A stretch of 64,000 nt of DNA from Barnesiella merdipullorum (lineage in GTDB: Bacteria; Bacteroidota; Bacteroidia; Bacteroidales; Barnesiellaceae). The DNA lies in NCBI GenBank assembly GCA_019116365.1, contig DXBT01000014.1:1-64000 (forward strand), given 5' to 3'. The translations under genes and the position numbers were made by a program. The notes beneath the pieces were generated by a model, which saw nothing but the letters and a program-made list of their open reading frames with translations, was not told the origin of the DNA and did not search any database. This document shows positions 18,312-27,543 of the stretch, piece after piece; position 1 is the first letter of the stretch; each line of letters begins with the position of its first letter.

Positions 18312-19685
18312 TTATCCGAAAAGTTGGCGGAAGGCCTCCTCGACCTTGCGCACCGGAAGCAGCTCGATAGAGAGCCGCGACGTGTCGAACCCCTTGAGAT
18401 TGTTCTGCGGGATGAGCATACGCTTGAAGCCCAGTTTCTCGGCCTCGAGGATGCGCTGCTCGATGCGGTTTACGGGACGTATCTCGCCCGAGAGTCCCAC
18501 CTCGCCGGTCATGCAGGTACCGGTTTCGATGGCCATATCCATGTTCGACGAAAGAATAGCACTGATTACCCCCAGGTCCATCGCCGGGTCGTTGACCTTG
18601 ATGCCTCCCGCAATGTTGAGAAAGACATCCTTCTGGGCCAGTTTGAACCCCACCCGCTTCTCGAGCACGGCCAGCAACATGTTCATGCGCCTCAAGTCAA
18701 ACCCCGTGGCCGAACGCTGCGGAGTTCCATAGGCCGCCGTACTTACCAGCGCCTGAGTCTCGATGAGGAAGGGGCGTACCCCCTCGATGGTAACGACGAT
18801 GGCTACGCCGCTCAACCCCTCGTGGTCTTGCGAGAGCAGCATCTCCGAGGGATTCGAGACCTCACGCAGACCATTCTGCCGCATCTCGTAAATGCCCAGC
18901 TCCGACGTGCTGCCGAAACGGTTCTTAATCGAACGCAGAATACGGTACATATAGTGACGGTCGCCCTCAAACTGCAACACGGTATCGACGATATGCTCGA
19001 GCACTTTGGGACCCGCAATGCTCCCCTCCTTGTTGATATGACCCACAAGCAGCACGGGGGTATTGGTCTGCTTGGCAAACTTCAGCAACGAGGCGGCACA
19101 CTCGCGCACCTGCCCCACACTGCCGGGCGACGACTCCATGGCCGTAGTGGCAATGGTCTGTATCGAGTCAATAACCACGATATCGGGATTCACATTGCGT
19201 ATGTGCACGAAAATATCTTCGAGCGAAGTCTCGCACACGATATAGCAGTCGGGGGCACTGCCGCCAATGCGCTCGGCCCTCAACTTCAACTGCCGGGCAC
19301 TCTCCTCGCCCGACACATATAATATCTTATATCCCTTGAGCCCCAAAACGGTCTGAAGGATAAGGGTTGACTTGCCTATACCCGGCTCGCCGCCTATCAG
19401 CACCAGCGACCCGCGCACGAGTCCTCCGCCCAACACCCGGTTGAGTTCTCCGTTTCCCAGGTCGATGCGCGACTCCTCGGTCACCTGAATGTCGTCGATA
19501 CGCTGCGGGCGCACCTTGCTCTCGCCCGACAAACCATATCCGCTACTCCCCGACGAGGCGGGCTTCGTGCTCACCACCTCCTCGACATAGGTATTCCACT
19601 CGCCGCACACCGGGCAACGGCCTATCCACTTGGGCGACTCGGCCCCGCAATTGTTACAAAAATAAACCGATTTTGTCTTTGCCAT
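18312..19685 (-). CDS. radA: DNA repair protein RadA
   Basis: A 457-residue RecA-like branch-migration helicase that extends D-loops in recombination. It has the N-terminal C4 zinc finger (CNNCGAESPKWIGRCPVCGE), the Walker A motif GGEPGIGKSTLI, the RadA-specific KNRFGSTSELGIYEM motif, and a C-terminal Lon-like domain with DLGVISAILSS. Length and motif order are standard. The SpoU-family methyltransferase starts the operon 3 bases upstream. No unusual feature was seen. Confidence 0.97.
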   Translation of the reverse strand: MAKTKSVYFCNNCGAESPKWIGRCPVCGEWNTYVEEVVSTKPASSGSSGYGLSGESKVRPQRIDDIQVTEESRIDLGNGELNRVLGGGLVRGSLVLIGGEPGIGKSTLILQTVLGLKGYKILYVSGEESARQLKLRAERIGGSAPDCYIVCETSLEDIFVHIRNVNPDIVVIDSIQTIATTAMESSPGSVGQVRECAASLLKFAKQTNTPVLLVGHINKEGSIAGPKVLEHIVDTVLQFEGDRHYMYRILRSIKNRFGSTSELGIYEMRQNGLREVSNPSEMLLSQDHEGLSGVAIVVTIEGVRPFLIETQALVSTAAYGTPQRSATGFDLRRMNMLLAVLEKRVGFKLAQKDVFLNIAGGIKVNDPAMDLGVISAILSSNMDMAIETGTCMTGEVGLSGEIRPVNRIEQRILEAEKLGFKRMLIPQNNLKGFDTSRLSIELLPVRKVEEAFRQLFG

Positions 19686-19688
19686 ATT

Positions 19689-20447
19689 TTACGATACGAT
19701 TTGCCTCCTACGGAACTCGGCACAGGTAATGGCCGCTGCCACGGCCACGTTGAGCGACTCGGAGGTGGGTTGCCCGGCCGGATAGCTGGGGATATAGAGA
19801 CGGCTGCCTATGTAGGGTTCGAGCTCGGGCGATATGCCGTTGCCCTCATTGCCCATCACAATGACACCGTGAGACGACAAGGCCGACCGATAGATGTCGG
19901 TACCGTCGAGGAAGGTGCCATAGACGGTATTCCTATCCATTGCCTCAAGAAACTGAGCCAACGGCGTATAGTAGAGCCGCACACGCGCCAAAGCCCCCAT
20001 GGTGGCCTGCACCACCTTGGGATTGTAGAGATCGGCCGTCTCGGGCGAGCAGACGATGTGTCGGATACCGAACCAGTCGGCCAGACGCACAATCGTGCCC
20101 AGGTTGCCGGGGTCCTGTACCGTGTCGAGCGCCAACACCAGTTCGTGCCGCAGAGCCTCGACATCGAGCCGATAACGGGGTATGCGGTATATGGCCATCA
20201 CATCGGCCGGGGTAGTAAGTTGCGACACCTTGGCCATCTCCTGGTCGGTTACCTCCTGCACCTGCCGGTAGCAGGCCTGGGGATGCGACTCAATCCACCG
20301 GCGGGTGGCCAGCAACAGGTCGCACTCAAAGGCCTCCCATGTATCTTCGACCAGTTTATTACCCTCGGCAATAAAGCAGCCTTCGTCGCGCCGTCCCTTC
20401 TTGCGGGCGAGCGACTGTATGCGTTTGATTTGATTTTTACTAAGCAT
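19689..20447 (-). CDS. SpoU/TrmH-family RNA 2'-O-methyltransferase
   Basis: A 252-residue SPOUT-class methyltransferase. The conserved motifs are ALDTVQDPGNLGTIVRLADW (motif 1), VIVMGNEGNGISPEL (motif 2) and IPSYPAGQPTSESLNVAVAA (motif 3), which form the knotted SAM-binding site. The N-terminal part (KIQSLARKKGRRDEGCFIAE) resembles the substrate-binding domain of RlmB/TsnR-type proteins. It probably methylates ribose in 23S rRNA, but the target base cannot be told. It may be co-transcribed with the upstream HU/SPOR gene, 60 bases away. Confidence 0.9.
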   Translation of the reverse strand: MLSKNQIKRIQSLARKKGRRDEGCFIAEGNKLVEDTWEAFECDLLLATRRWIESHPQACYRQVQEVTDQEMAKVSQLTTPADVMAIYRIPRYRLDVEALRHELVLALDTVQDPGNLGTIVRLADWFGIRHIVCSPETADLYNPKVVQATMGALARVRLYYTPLAQFLEAMDRNTVYGTFLDGTDIYRSALSSHGVIVMGNEGNGISPELEPYIGSRLYIPSYPAGQPTSESLNVAVAAAITCAEFRRRQIVS

Positions 20448-20507
20448 TGCTTATCCGATAATTCGATAAACTCGTGAGGCTCCCTCAACGGCCCCACGCT
20501 ACGGCAC

Positions 20508-21509
20508 TCAATGGCCGGTATTCATAATCCAGGCGTTTGCAAAAACGGGTTGCTCCTTGACCAGCCTTGCAAGGTATTGACGAGCCCCCTCGAAGTCGCC
20601 GAACGAGGCTACATAAAGCCGGGCTTTGCGCGGGGTTTCATAGATGTGCAGGTCGCACGAGACACCTTGCTGACGGAAACATTCGATCTGTTTCTCGGCC
20701 AAACGTTTGGAGGGAAGTGACGAGACTATGATATAATAGGTATCGGCAGTGGAGTTTGCAGGAGTTACCGCAGCTTCGGGGGCAACCGATTCGACCGGTG
20801 CCTCGGCGCTATCGCCCGGAATCGCTGCATCGGCAACAGACTCGTCGGCCTCATCGATTTCGAGCAATTGGGCCGTATCGCCTGCGGTGCTGAAAAGTTC
20901 GGCCGAAAGCACGCCGGCATAGTTGACCGTGGTGTCGGGGGTATTGACAGGCTTCGACAGCATCAGCAAAAAGACGATGACCGCAGCTGCCACAGCCGCA
21001 GCCCGCAAAGCGCGACGGGGGAACGAGATATAGATGCGATCGGGGGCCTTGGTCTCCTCGACGGTCGGCGATTCATTCTCGGCTTCGGGCTCTTCCAGCA
21101 GAGTTACCTCGACAGGGGCAAATCCCAACCGGGGATATTCGATAAAGTTGGTTCCATCGACACGGAAACTCAACTGCCCGTCGGCCTGTACAAAACAGCC
21201 CAGCCGCCCCAATCGATACGCTTCGCCAGCCTCGACGGCCCGACGGATGGCATCGACCTCAACGGCAATTGCCTCGCAGGCTTCGTCGCGAGTCATAAAC
21301 TCGGCCCGCATGACCGAGCGGAGCAAGAGTTCATCGTCGCCGGTCTCACCGGGACGAAACTCGATATGACGCATCGGGGGCAGAAACGAACTCCCGTCAG
21401 GCATCAACTGTGCCTGACGATAGAGAACCGCAAACATACCCACGCCCGGGAGAGAAACCCGGTCGTTATGCAACAACAAGTATTCAATATGACGCGCCAA
21501 TCCAATCAT
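20508..21509 (-). CDS. HU-CCDC81-type and SPOR-domain membrane protein
   Basis: A 333-residue single-span membrane protein. The N-terminal ~130 residues (LARHIEYLLLHNDRVSLPGV) match the HU-like CCDC81 domains found in Bacteroidetes. The span lies around residues 175-195 (AAAVAAAVIVFLLML). The last ~75 residues (YYIIVSSLPSKRLAEKQIEC and on) form a SPOR domain, which binds denuded glycan strands at division sites. A cell-division or cell-wall role is likely. The start at 21509 is chosen because the conserved domain begins there and a strong promoter -7 box lies only five bases upstream. A leaderless transcript follows from this. Confidence 0.82.
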   Translation of the reverse strand: MIGLARHIEYLLLHNDRVSLPGVGMFAVLYRQAQLMPDGSSFLPPMRHIEFRPGETGDDELLLRSVMRAEFMTRDEACEAIAVEVDAIRRAVEAGEAYRLGRLGCFVQADGQLSFRVDGTNFIEYPRLGFAPVEVTLLEEPEAENESPTVEETKAPDRIYISFPRRALRAAAVAAAVIVFLLMLSKPVNTPDTTVNYAGVLSAELFSTAGDTAQLLEIDEADESVADAAIPGDSAEAPVESVAPEAAVTPANSTADTYYIIVSSLPSKRLAEKQIECFRQQGVSCDLHIYETPRKARLYVASFGDFEGARQYLARLVKEQPVFANAWIMNTGH

Positions 21510-21513
21510 ACAA

Positions 21514-21544
21514 CAAAGGTATGAATTTTCTTTCGTCGGCACAA
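21514..21544 (-). promoter_or_regulatory. Strong promoter of the HU/SPOR gene
   Basis: TTG (21542-21544) and TACCTTTG (21514-21521) are separated by 20 bases on the minus strand, an essentially perfect Bacteroidetes promoter. The start codon at 21507-21509 falls where transcription would begin. Confidence 0.65.
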
Positions 21545-21609
21545 CAGAAGAGAAAAAAAATCTTTATTTTTTCGACCGGCAACGGGCTCAAGCGTCCATG
21601 CCGCAAGAA

Positions 21610-22437
21610 CTATTTTTCATCGTCTTCCTGCAGCAGTCGCTCGGCGGCCTGCCGGTCATAGCCCAACTCGACAGCCCGTTTCAAATCGGCCTTGGCCGAC
21701 TCCCGCTCATACCGAGCCAACTTGCCCAGGGCCCGCAGCACATACACCACCGGGTCGTCGGGGTCAAGCTCCATGGCCTTCTCGATATCCTTGTCGGCCT
21801 TGGCATACTGTCCGGCAAAAAGATAGGCTTCGGCCCTACCCACATAGAGAATCTCTTTCTCGGGGTTGAACTTGATAACCTGCGAATAGACCTCGATGGC
21901 CTCGGGGTAATAGCCCATCACCTTCAGCAACGAGGCGAAACCGATGCGGCCGTTGGCACTGGCAGGATTCAGTTTGAGCAGGCGCTCAAAGTCGGCCCGA
22001 CTCGAAACCGTGTCGCCTCGCCCCAGTTCGATAAGGCCTCGCTGGTAGAGGGCATCCTCGTCGGTATCGTCGATCATCAGGATTTGACTGTAATCGTTGT
22101 AGGCCAGATCGATGCTGTCGATTTCGGAGTAAAGAGCCGCCCGATTGCGCAACAGCGTAACCGAGTTGGGGGTCATCAACAGGCCGTTGGAGTAACTCTT
22201 GAGAGCCTCGTTATATTTGCCGGCATAGCGCTGCACGGTGCCCAGATTGGACATGAGCAGCGAGTTCTGCCCGTTGGCCGGCTCGGTGCGCAACGCACTC
22301 AACAAGGCATGCTCGGCCCCAAGCCAGTCTTTGGCCTTGATGCAACTGTCGGCCTTCTCGACCCACTGATAATAGCTCTGTGCCCACAGTCCCAGAGGCA
22401 GACACAGGATAAGCACTATAATCCCAATCTTTTTCAT
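21610..22437 (-). CDS. Secreted TPR-repeat protein
   Basis: A 275-residue protein with a cleavable signal peptide (MKKIGIIVLILCLPLGLWAQ) and tetratricopeptide repeats through the rest. Recurrent units include ALKSYSNGLLMTPNSVTLLR and the DPDDPVVYVLRALGKLARYE stretch. The open frame can be extended 16 codons upstream, but that would place non-signal residues before a clear signal peptide. A TACCTTTG -7 box at 22456-22463 on the minus strand lies 19 bases upstream. It is likely a periplasmic protein-interaction scaffold with no enzymatic motif. Confidence 0.8.
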   Translation of the reverse strand: MKKIGIIVLILCLPLGLWAQSYYQWVEKADSCIKAKDWLGAEHALLSALRTEPANGQNSLLMSNLGTVQRYAGKYNEALKSYSNGLLMTPNSVTLLRNRAALYSEIDSIDLAYNDYSQILMIDDTDEDALYQRGLIELGRGDTVSSRADFERLLKLNPASANGRIGFASLLKVMGYYPEAIEVYSQVIKFNPEKEILYVGRAEAYLFAGQYAKADKDIEKAMELDPDDPVVYVLRALGKLARYERESAKADLKRAVELGYDRQAAERLLQEDDEK

Positions 22438-22553
22438 CGTCAAAATTTTACCTAACAAAGGTAGGTCTTTAAGCATTACATACACCTATCGAGATTCTAA
22501 AAAGTACTCAAAAAAAACAGTCCTTGAAAAAAATTCTGTTATTTTTGCGAAAT

Positions 22554-23741
22554 ATGAAACATTACCGCTCGATATTTCTTACCCGCACGGGCCGATGGGC
22601 CTTGTTGCTATGGATAGGAATCGCCACTCTTTTCGCCGGATGTTGCAAGGACGACCCCGAACCTGCAGCCGTGAATCGCACGGTGCTGGTTTATATGCTG
22701 GCCAACAACAACCTGGGGTCGAGCTACGGCTTCGACTCGCACAATATCGACGAGATGATGCAGGTTGCAGCAGCCGGTAAATTGAACGGAGGCAACCTTG
22801 TCATCTATCGCGACGGCTACGACACCAACCCGCAACTGATTCAGATCAAGCGAAACTTGTCGGGGCAGGCCCAACAGGTAGTAGTCAAGGAATACCCCGA
22901 CCGCAACTCGGCTTCGGGCGAGGTCATGCGGTCGGTCATTGACGAAACGATGCAACTGTTCCCGGCAGCCGAATATGGATTGATTCTGTGGTCGCACAGC
23001 ACGGGATGGGTCCCGGGCAACTCGTCGCTGGCCCTTTCGCGGAGGCGATTGCAAGGCCCCCCTACCCGCTCGTTCGGACAAGACGGCTCGTATTATATGG
23101 AACTCGACGAACTGGCCGATGCTCTGCCCGACCATCGGTTCCGGTTCATCCTCACCGACGTCTGTTTCATGGGTGGGGTCGAGTGTGCCTACCAGCTGCG
23201 CAACAAAACCGACTATTACATAGGCTCGGTAGCCGAAGTAATGGGCGCCGGTATGCCCTACACCCTCAACATCCCCCTGCTGTTTGACTACACCCTCAAT
23301 CTGGGGAATGTGTGCCAATCGATCTACGACTATTACAACGGCATGTCGGGAGTCTATCGCACCGCTACGACGAGCCTGATCGATTGCAGCAAGCTTGAGG
23401 TTCTGGCCGACGCTGTCCGCCCGATTTTCGAGGCACACAGCAACGAAGCGGCTCCCGACCTCTCGGGGGTTCAGCACTTCGATCGGCAACGTCCCTACAT
23501 ATTTTTCGACTTGCGCGACTACCTGTCGCAAATAGCCACAGACGACGAGATGGCCCGCCTCGACCAGGCTCTCGCCGAGTGTGTGCTATACCAGGCGGCC
23601 ACCCCATCGATATTGGGGTCACTTCCCATATATCATCACTGCGGGCTCAGTTGCTACGCTTTGGGGAGCGGCGATGCCACCCTCGACAGCTACTACACCA
23701 CCCTCGACTGGTACCAGCAAGTCTATCCAACCAACTATTGA
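22554..23741 (+). CDS. Clostripain-family (C11) lipoprotein
   Basis: A 395-residue predicted lipoprotein with signal peptide and lipobox (LFAGC). The peptidase C11 catalytic pair is visible: histidine in LILWSHSTGW and cysteine in ILTDVCFMGGVECAYQL. Secreted clostripain-type proteases cut after arginine or lysine and usually self-activate. Bacteroidales carry many and use them on host or microbiota proteins. The ATG at 22554 is preferred over an upstream TTG at 22524 that starts in a poor context. A TATTTTTG box (22540-22547) lies so close to the ATG that the leader would be nearly absent. The next gene, mscS, follows after 27 bases. Confidence 0.85.
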   Translation: MKHYRSIFLTRTGRWALLLWIGIATLFAGCCKDDPEPAAVNRTVLVYMLANNNLGSSYGFDSHNIDEMMQVAAAGKLNGGNLVIYRDGYDTNPQLIQIKRNLSGQAQQVVVKEYPDRNSASGEVMRSVIDETMQLFPAAEYGLILWSHSTGWVPGNSSLALSRRRLQGPPTRSFGQDGSYYMELDELADALPDHRFRFILTDVCFMGGVECAYQLRNKTDYYIGSVAEVMGAGMPYTLNIPLLFDYTLNLGNVCQSIYDYYNGMSGVYRTATTSLIDCSKLEVLADAVRPIFEAHSNEAAPDLSGVQHFDRQRPYIFFDLRDYLSQIATDDEMARLDQALAECVLYQAATPSILGSLPIYHHCGLSCYALGSGDATLDSYYTTLDWYQQVYPTNY

Positions 23742-23768
23742 AAAATCATTTAACCCTATCATTCAATT

Positions 23769-24689
23769 ATGTCTATTCTTAATTCCCTATTGACGCTGTG
23801 GGCTCAAACGCCCGAAATGCCAGCTCCTGAAGAAGTGGCGCAGACCTGGCAGCAGAAACTCTCGTCGCTCTCGTCGCTCTCGCTCGAACAATTCGTCGAA
23901 CAAGCTATCGACGCCATCCTGCACGGCCTGGTCAAGATTGCCATCGCCCTGGCTATCTTCTTCATTGGTAAATGGATTATCAACCGCATCCACAACTTCG
24001 TGGCCAAAGCCTTCGTCCGCCGCAACGTCGAACTCTCGCTGCGCACCTTCCTGCTGAGCCTCATCCGCATCATCCTCATGCTCATCCTCATCGTCATCGT
24101 CATTGGGGTGCTGGGTATCAACACCAGTTCGTTCCTGGCCATCTTTGCTTCGGCCGGTCTCGCCATAGGTATGGCCTTGAGCGGCACATTGCAAAACTTT
24201 GCCGGCGGAGTGATGATACTCCTCTTCAAGCCCTACAAGGTAGGCGACTTCATCGAGGCCCAAGGCTACTCGGGCACGGTGAAAGAGATTCAGATATTCA
24301 ACACCATCCTCAATACCCCCGACAACAAAACCATCATCATCCCCAACGGAGGGCTCTCGACCGGCAGCCTCAACAACTACTCGAAAGAGGGACGCCGCCG
24401 GGTGGACTGGACGATTGGCATCGCCTATGGCGACGACTTCGACACGGCCCGCATGGTGATTCTGCAACTGCTGGCCGCCGACAAGCGCGTATTGACCGAG
24501 CCGGCTCCGTTTGTAGCTCTGAGCAGCCTGGCCGACAGTGCCATCGAGATTACCGTGCGCGCCTGGGCTGCAGCCGAAGATTACTGGGGTGTCTATTTCG
24601 ACTTCAACGAACAGGTTTACAAACAGTTCGAGAAGTACAACCTGCACTTCCCCTATCCGCAAGTCGATGTACACATGGTCGATCAATAA
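23769..24689 (+). CDS. mscS: Small-conductance mechanosensitive channel
   Basis: A 306-residue MscS-family channel, close to the E. coli length of 286. Three inner-membrane segments are visible. The third, pore-lining one contains the Gly/Ala-rich run SAGLAIGMALSGTLQNFAGG. The beta domain follows (PYKVGDFIEAQGYSGTVKEI) and then the cytoplasmic alpha/beta vestibule. It opens on hypo-osmotic stress to release solutes. It lies downstream of the clostripain-type gene with a short gap and is followed by a strong terminator. Confidence 0.93.
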   Translation: MSILNSLLTLWAQTPEMPAPEEVAQTWQQKLSSLSSLSLEQFVEQAIDAILHGLVKIAIALAIFFIGKWIINRIHNFVAKAFVRRNVELSLRTFLLSLIRIILMLILIVIVIGVLGINTSSFLAIFASAGLAIGMALSGTLQNFAGGVMILLFKPYKVGDFIEAQGYSGTVKEIQIFNTILNTPDNKTIIIPNGGLSTGSLNNYSKEGRRRVDWTIGIAYGDDFDTARMVILQLLAADKRVLTEPAPFVALSSLADSAIEITVRAWAAAEDYWGVYFDFNEQVYKQFEKYNLHFPYPQVDVHMVDQ

Positions 24690-24715
24690 ACGACATCAAC
24701 CTATTCACTGATTAC

Positions 24716-24756
24716 CGGGAGGCATACTCGCAAACGAGTATGCCTCCCGCATTTTT
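24716..24756 (+). terminator. Terminator after mscS
   Basis: CGGGAGGCATACTCG (24716-24730) and CGAGTATGCCTCCCG (24735-24749) form a perfect 15-base-pair stem with loop CAAA, followed by CATTTTTCC. Confidence 0.92.
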
Positions 24757-24832
24757 CCAGGGGAAAGCTGCCGCGCCTGCACGAGAAGTTTGCGGTTTCT
24801 TTGTATATTCGTGCGCAAAAAGAGACGATACA

Positions 24833-25366
24833 ATGATACGAGAGGTAAATCCACAGACCGATGCCGCTGCCATTACGGGCATCTACAACGAATATATTCT
24901 ACACAGCACCATCTCATTCGAGACCCAGCCACTCACGGTCGAAGCCATGCACGACCGCATCGCTCACATTGCCAACCAATATCCCTACTTCGTGGCCGAG
25001 GAGGGAGGCGTCATCGTTGGCTATTGCTACGCCCACCCCTGGAAAGAGCGGGCCGCCTACGGGCACACCCTCGAAACCACCGTATATCTGTCGCCCGAGA
25101 GCCAAAGCCGAGGCATTGGCAAACAGCTCATGCTGAAGCTCATCGGCGAGTGCCGGGCCCGGGGCTATCGGGCATTGATAGCCTGTATCACCGGCAACAA
25201 CGAGGCCAGCCGCACATTTCACGAGCGACTCGGATTCTCCCAGGTATCGCTATTCAAGGAGGTAGGCTACAAATTGGGGCAGTGGCTCGACGTAGTCGAT
25301 TACGAATTGCTGTTGACCGCACAAACCTCTCTCGACCGTAGCGAATCGGCGACGTTAAAATTTTGA
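24833..25366 (+). CDS. GNAT acetyltransferase, phosphinothricin acetyltransferase-like
   Basis: A 177-residue protein with the Pat/MddA type of GNAT fold. Acceptor-site residues begin MIREVNPQTDAAAITGIYNE, and the acetyl-CoA-binding motif is SQSRGIGKQLMLKLIGE. Homologues acetylate phosphinothricin, methionine sulfoximine or similar amino acids; the actual substrate here is unknown. The open frame runs 287 codons upstream in the same frame as a shadow of mscS. The ATG at 24833 is chosen because homology begins there and it lies past the terminator. No clear promoter is seen. Confidence 0.85.
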   Translation: MIREVNPQTDAAAITGIYNEYILHSTISFETQPLTVEAMHDRIAHIANQYPYFVAEEGGVIVGYCYAHPWKERAAYGHTLETTVYLSPESQSRGIGKQLMLKLIGECRARGYRALIACITGNNEASRTFHERLGFSQVSLFKEVGYKLGQWLDVVDYELLLTAQTSLDRSESATLKF

Positions 25367-25429
25367 AGAATTGCAATTTTAATGTGCAAAAACGGTTCAA
25401 CATTGAATGTCTTTTTATAACTTTACGGC

Positions 25430-25600
25430 AATAATGAGGTGAAAAAGGACTGCCTGTAAGCAATTACATCTCCTACTCATTGCTATATAAATGAGGGCAA
25501 GCCACATAGCTTGGCAAGAGCCCCGTTTTTCCCGTCGGTTCTGTCGGGGCAAAGATGCAATTTCCCGACCGGTTGCAGCGGGAACCGAGAGCGATAAAAA
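25430..25600 (+). other. Structured leader or small RNA candidate upstream of recJ
   Basis: The 249 bases between the acetyltransferase and recJ have no open reading frame but contain successive hairpins: CTCAT/ATGAG, CAAGC/GCTTG, GCCCC/GGGGC and TTCCC/GGGAA. A partial promoter (TTC then TAACTTTA at 25418-25425) lies in front. It could be a long structured leader for recJ or an independent RNA. I could not match it to a known riboswitch. Confidence 0.35.
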
Positions 25601-25615
25601 ATAAAAACAATATAA

Positions 25616-27337
25616 ATGATAAGTAAATGGAATTACTTACCCCTTACATCAGACGAACAGCAAATAGCCCGGAGATTAGAGGCCCGATACCCGCGGGTCC
25701 CCGCGCTCTGTAAACTACTCGCTCAACGAGGGGTAACTTCTGTCGCCGAAGCGGAGAAGTTTTTCAAACCCCAGCTTTCCGATCTCCATGATCCGTTCCT
25801 CATGCGAGATATGGAAAAAGCGGTAGTGAGGCTGAATCGCGCATTAGGGAGTAAAGAAAAGATTATGATTTATGGCGATTACGACGTGGACGGAACGACT
25901 GCCGTATCGCTGGTTTACAAGTTCTTACAGAATTTCTACTCGGGGCTCGACTATTACATCCCCGATCGCTACGACGAGGGTTACGGCATATCGGACAAGA
26001 GCATCGACTATGCTGCCGAGAACGGCATCACGCTCATCATCGCCCTCGACTGCGGTATCAAGGCCGTAGAGAAAATTGCCTATGCCAAGAGCAAGGGCAT
26101 CGATTTCATCATCTGCGACCACCACATGCCCGACGACCAACTGCCCGAAGCTGTGGCTATTCTCAACCCCAAACTCGAGGGAGAGACCTATCCCTACAAA
26201 CACCTGTCGGGGTGCGGCGTGGGCTACAAGTTCATGCAAGGTTTTGCCCTCAACAACGGCATCGATATTGCGGCCGACCTGGAACCACTGCTCGACCTGG
26301 TAGCCGTGAGCATCGCCTCGGACATCGTGCCCATCACCGGCGAGAACCGCATTCTGGCCTATCACGGGCTCAAACGGCTCAACTCCAACCCCAGCATGGG
26401 GTTACGGGGTATCCTGAAGGTATGTGGTCTCAACAACAAAAACATCACCATCAGCGACATCGTATTCAAAATAGGCCCCCGCATCAATGCCTCGGGGCGT
26501 ATGCAATCGGGCAAAGAGGCAGTCGATCTGCTGGTAGCCAAGGATATGGCTGGTGCGCTCGAAAAGAGCCAAAACATCGACCAGTACAACGAGAACCGCA
26601 AGGAACTCGACAAGCGTATTACCGAGGAGGCCAGCAAGATACTCGAGGAACATATCGACATCAACCACCGCAAATCGATTGTCATCTATAACAAGGATTG
26701 GCACAAAGGCATCATCGGTATCGTGGCTTCGCGTCTCACCGAACTTTACTACCGCCCGGCCGTGGTACTCACCCTCTCCGACGGACTGGCCACTGGCTCG
26801 GCCCGCTCGGTACAGGGATTCGATATCTACAAGGCAGTAGAGTCGTGCCGCGACCTGCTCGAGAACTTCGGAGGCCACACCTATGCCGTGGGCCTCTCGA
26901 TGAAAGAGGAGCACATCAAGGAGTTTACCGCCCGGTTCGAAGAGCATGTGGCCAAACACATTCTGCCCGAACAGATGGAGCCCCAAATCGATATCGACAC
27001 CGAAATCGCCTTCAACGAAATCACCCCCGAATTCTTTGCCCTGCTCAAGCAGTTCAACCCCTTCGGGCCCGGCAACCAAAAGCCCATATTCAGCACACGA
27101 CATGTGACCGACTATGGTACAAGCCGGCTCGTAGGCAAGAAAAACGAGCATGTGAAACTGGAACTGGTCGATAGCAAGTCGAAGAACATCATGAACGGCA
27201 TCGCCTTCAACATGAGCCGCCATTTCGATCACATCAAGGCGGGCAAACCGTTTGACATCTGCTACACCATCGAGGAGAACACCCACAACAGCGGATCGAT
27301 CCAGTTGTTTATCAAGGATATACGTCCTTCGGAATAA
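25616..27337 (+). CDS. recJ: Single-stranded-DNA exonuclease RecJ
   Basis: A 573-residue DHH-family 5'-3' exonuclease that degrades single-stranded DNA in recombination and mismatch repair. The catalytic motifs are visible: YGDYDVDGTTAVSL (motif I), ALDCGI (motif II), CDHHMPDDQLPEAVAILNPK (motif III), and the DHHA1-region GGHTYAVGLSMKEE. Length is standard. It sits two kilobases upstream of recQ, its usual functional partner, and is separated from it by a hairpin, so the pair is probably not one transcript. Confidence 0.96.
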   Translation: MISKWNYLPLTSDEQQIARRLEARYPRVPALCKLLAQRGVTSVAEAEKFFKPQLSDLHDPFLMRDMEKAVVRLNRALGSKEKIMIYGDYDVDGTTAVSLVYKFLQNFYSGLDYYIPDRYDEGYGISDKSIDYAAENGITLIIALDCGIKAVEKIAYAKSKGIDFIICDHHMPDDQLPEAVAILNPKLEGETYPYKHLSGCGVGYKFMQGFALNNGIDIAADLEPLLDLVAVSIASDIVPITGENRILAYHGLKRLNSNPSMGLRGILKVCGLNNKNITISDIVFKIGPRINASGRMQSGKEAVDLLVAKDMAGALEKSQNIDQYNENRKELDKRITEEASKILEEHIDINHRKSIVIYNKDWHKGIIGIVASRLTELYYRPAVVLTLSDGLATGSARSVQGFDIYKAVESCRDLLENFGGHTYAVGLSMKEEHIKEFTARFEEHVAKHILPEQMEPQIDIDTEIAFNEITPEFFALLKQFNPFGPGNQKPIFSTRHVTDYGTSRLVGKKNEHVKLELVDSKSKNIMNGIAFNMSRHFDHIKAGKPFDICYTIEENTHNSGSIQLFIKDIRPSE

Positions 27338-27362
27338 TCAATAAGCTATCCAAAACCCATCA

Positions 27363-27400
27363 CATTTACCCACACCCAAGGTGTGGGTAAATGATTTGTG
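27363..27400 (+). terminator. Hairpin terminator after recJ
   Basis: CATTTACCCACACC (27363-27376) and GGTGTGGGTAAATG (27380-27393) form a perfect 14-base-pair stem with a CAA loop. Only a short T run follows, so termination may be partial. Confidence 0.7.
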
Positions 27401-27543
27401 CCACTCCGTTTCGAGACGGCAATCCAAAATCGCCACAAGACCAGCACTATCTTTTATAGCCTCCCCCTCTATATTTTCGAGGCGTTCGTATCATGGGATA
27501 AAAGATAAAATTGTATTTTTGCAGCCGATTTTTCGGATAAGGC

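Noticed and set aside
25430..25470. A cobalamin-riboswitch core suggested by GGTGAAAAAGGACTGCC.
   Set aside because: The B12 box and the other conserved elements are missing, and recJ is not a cobalamin-related gene.
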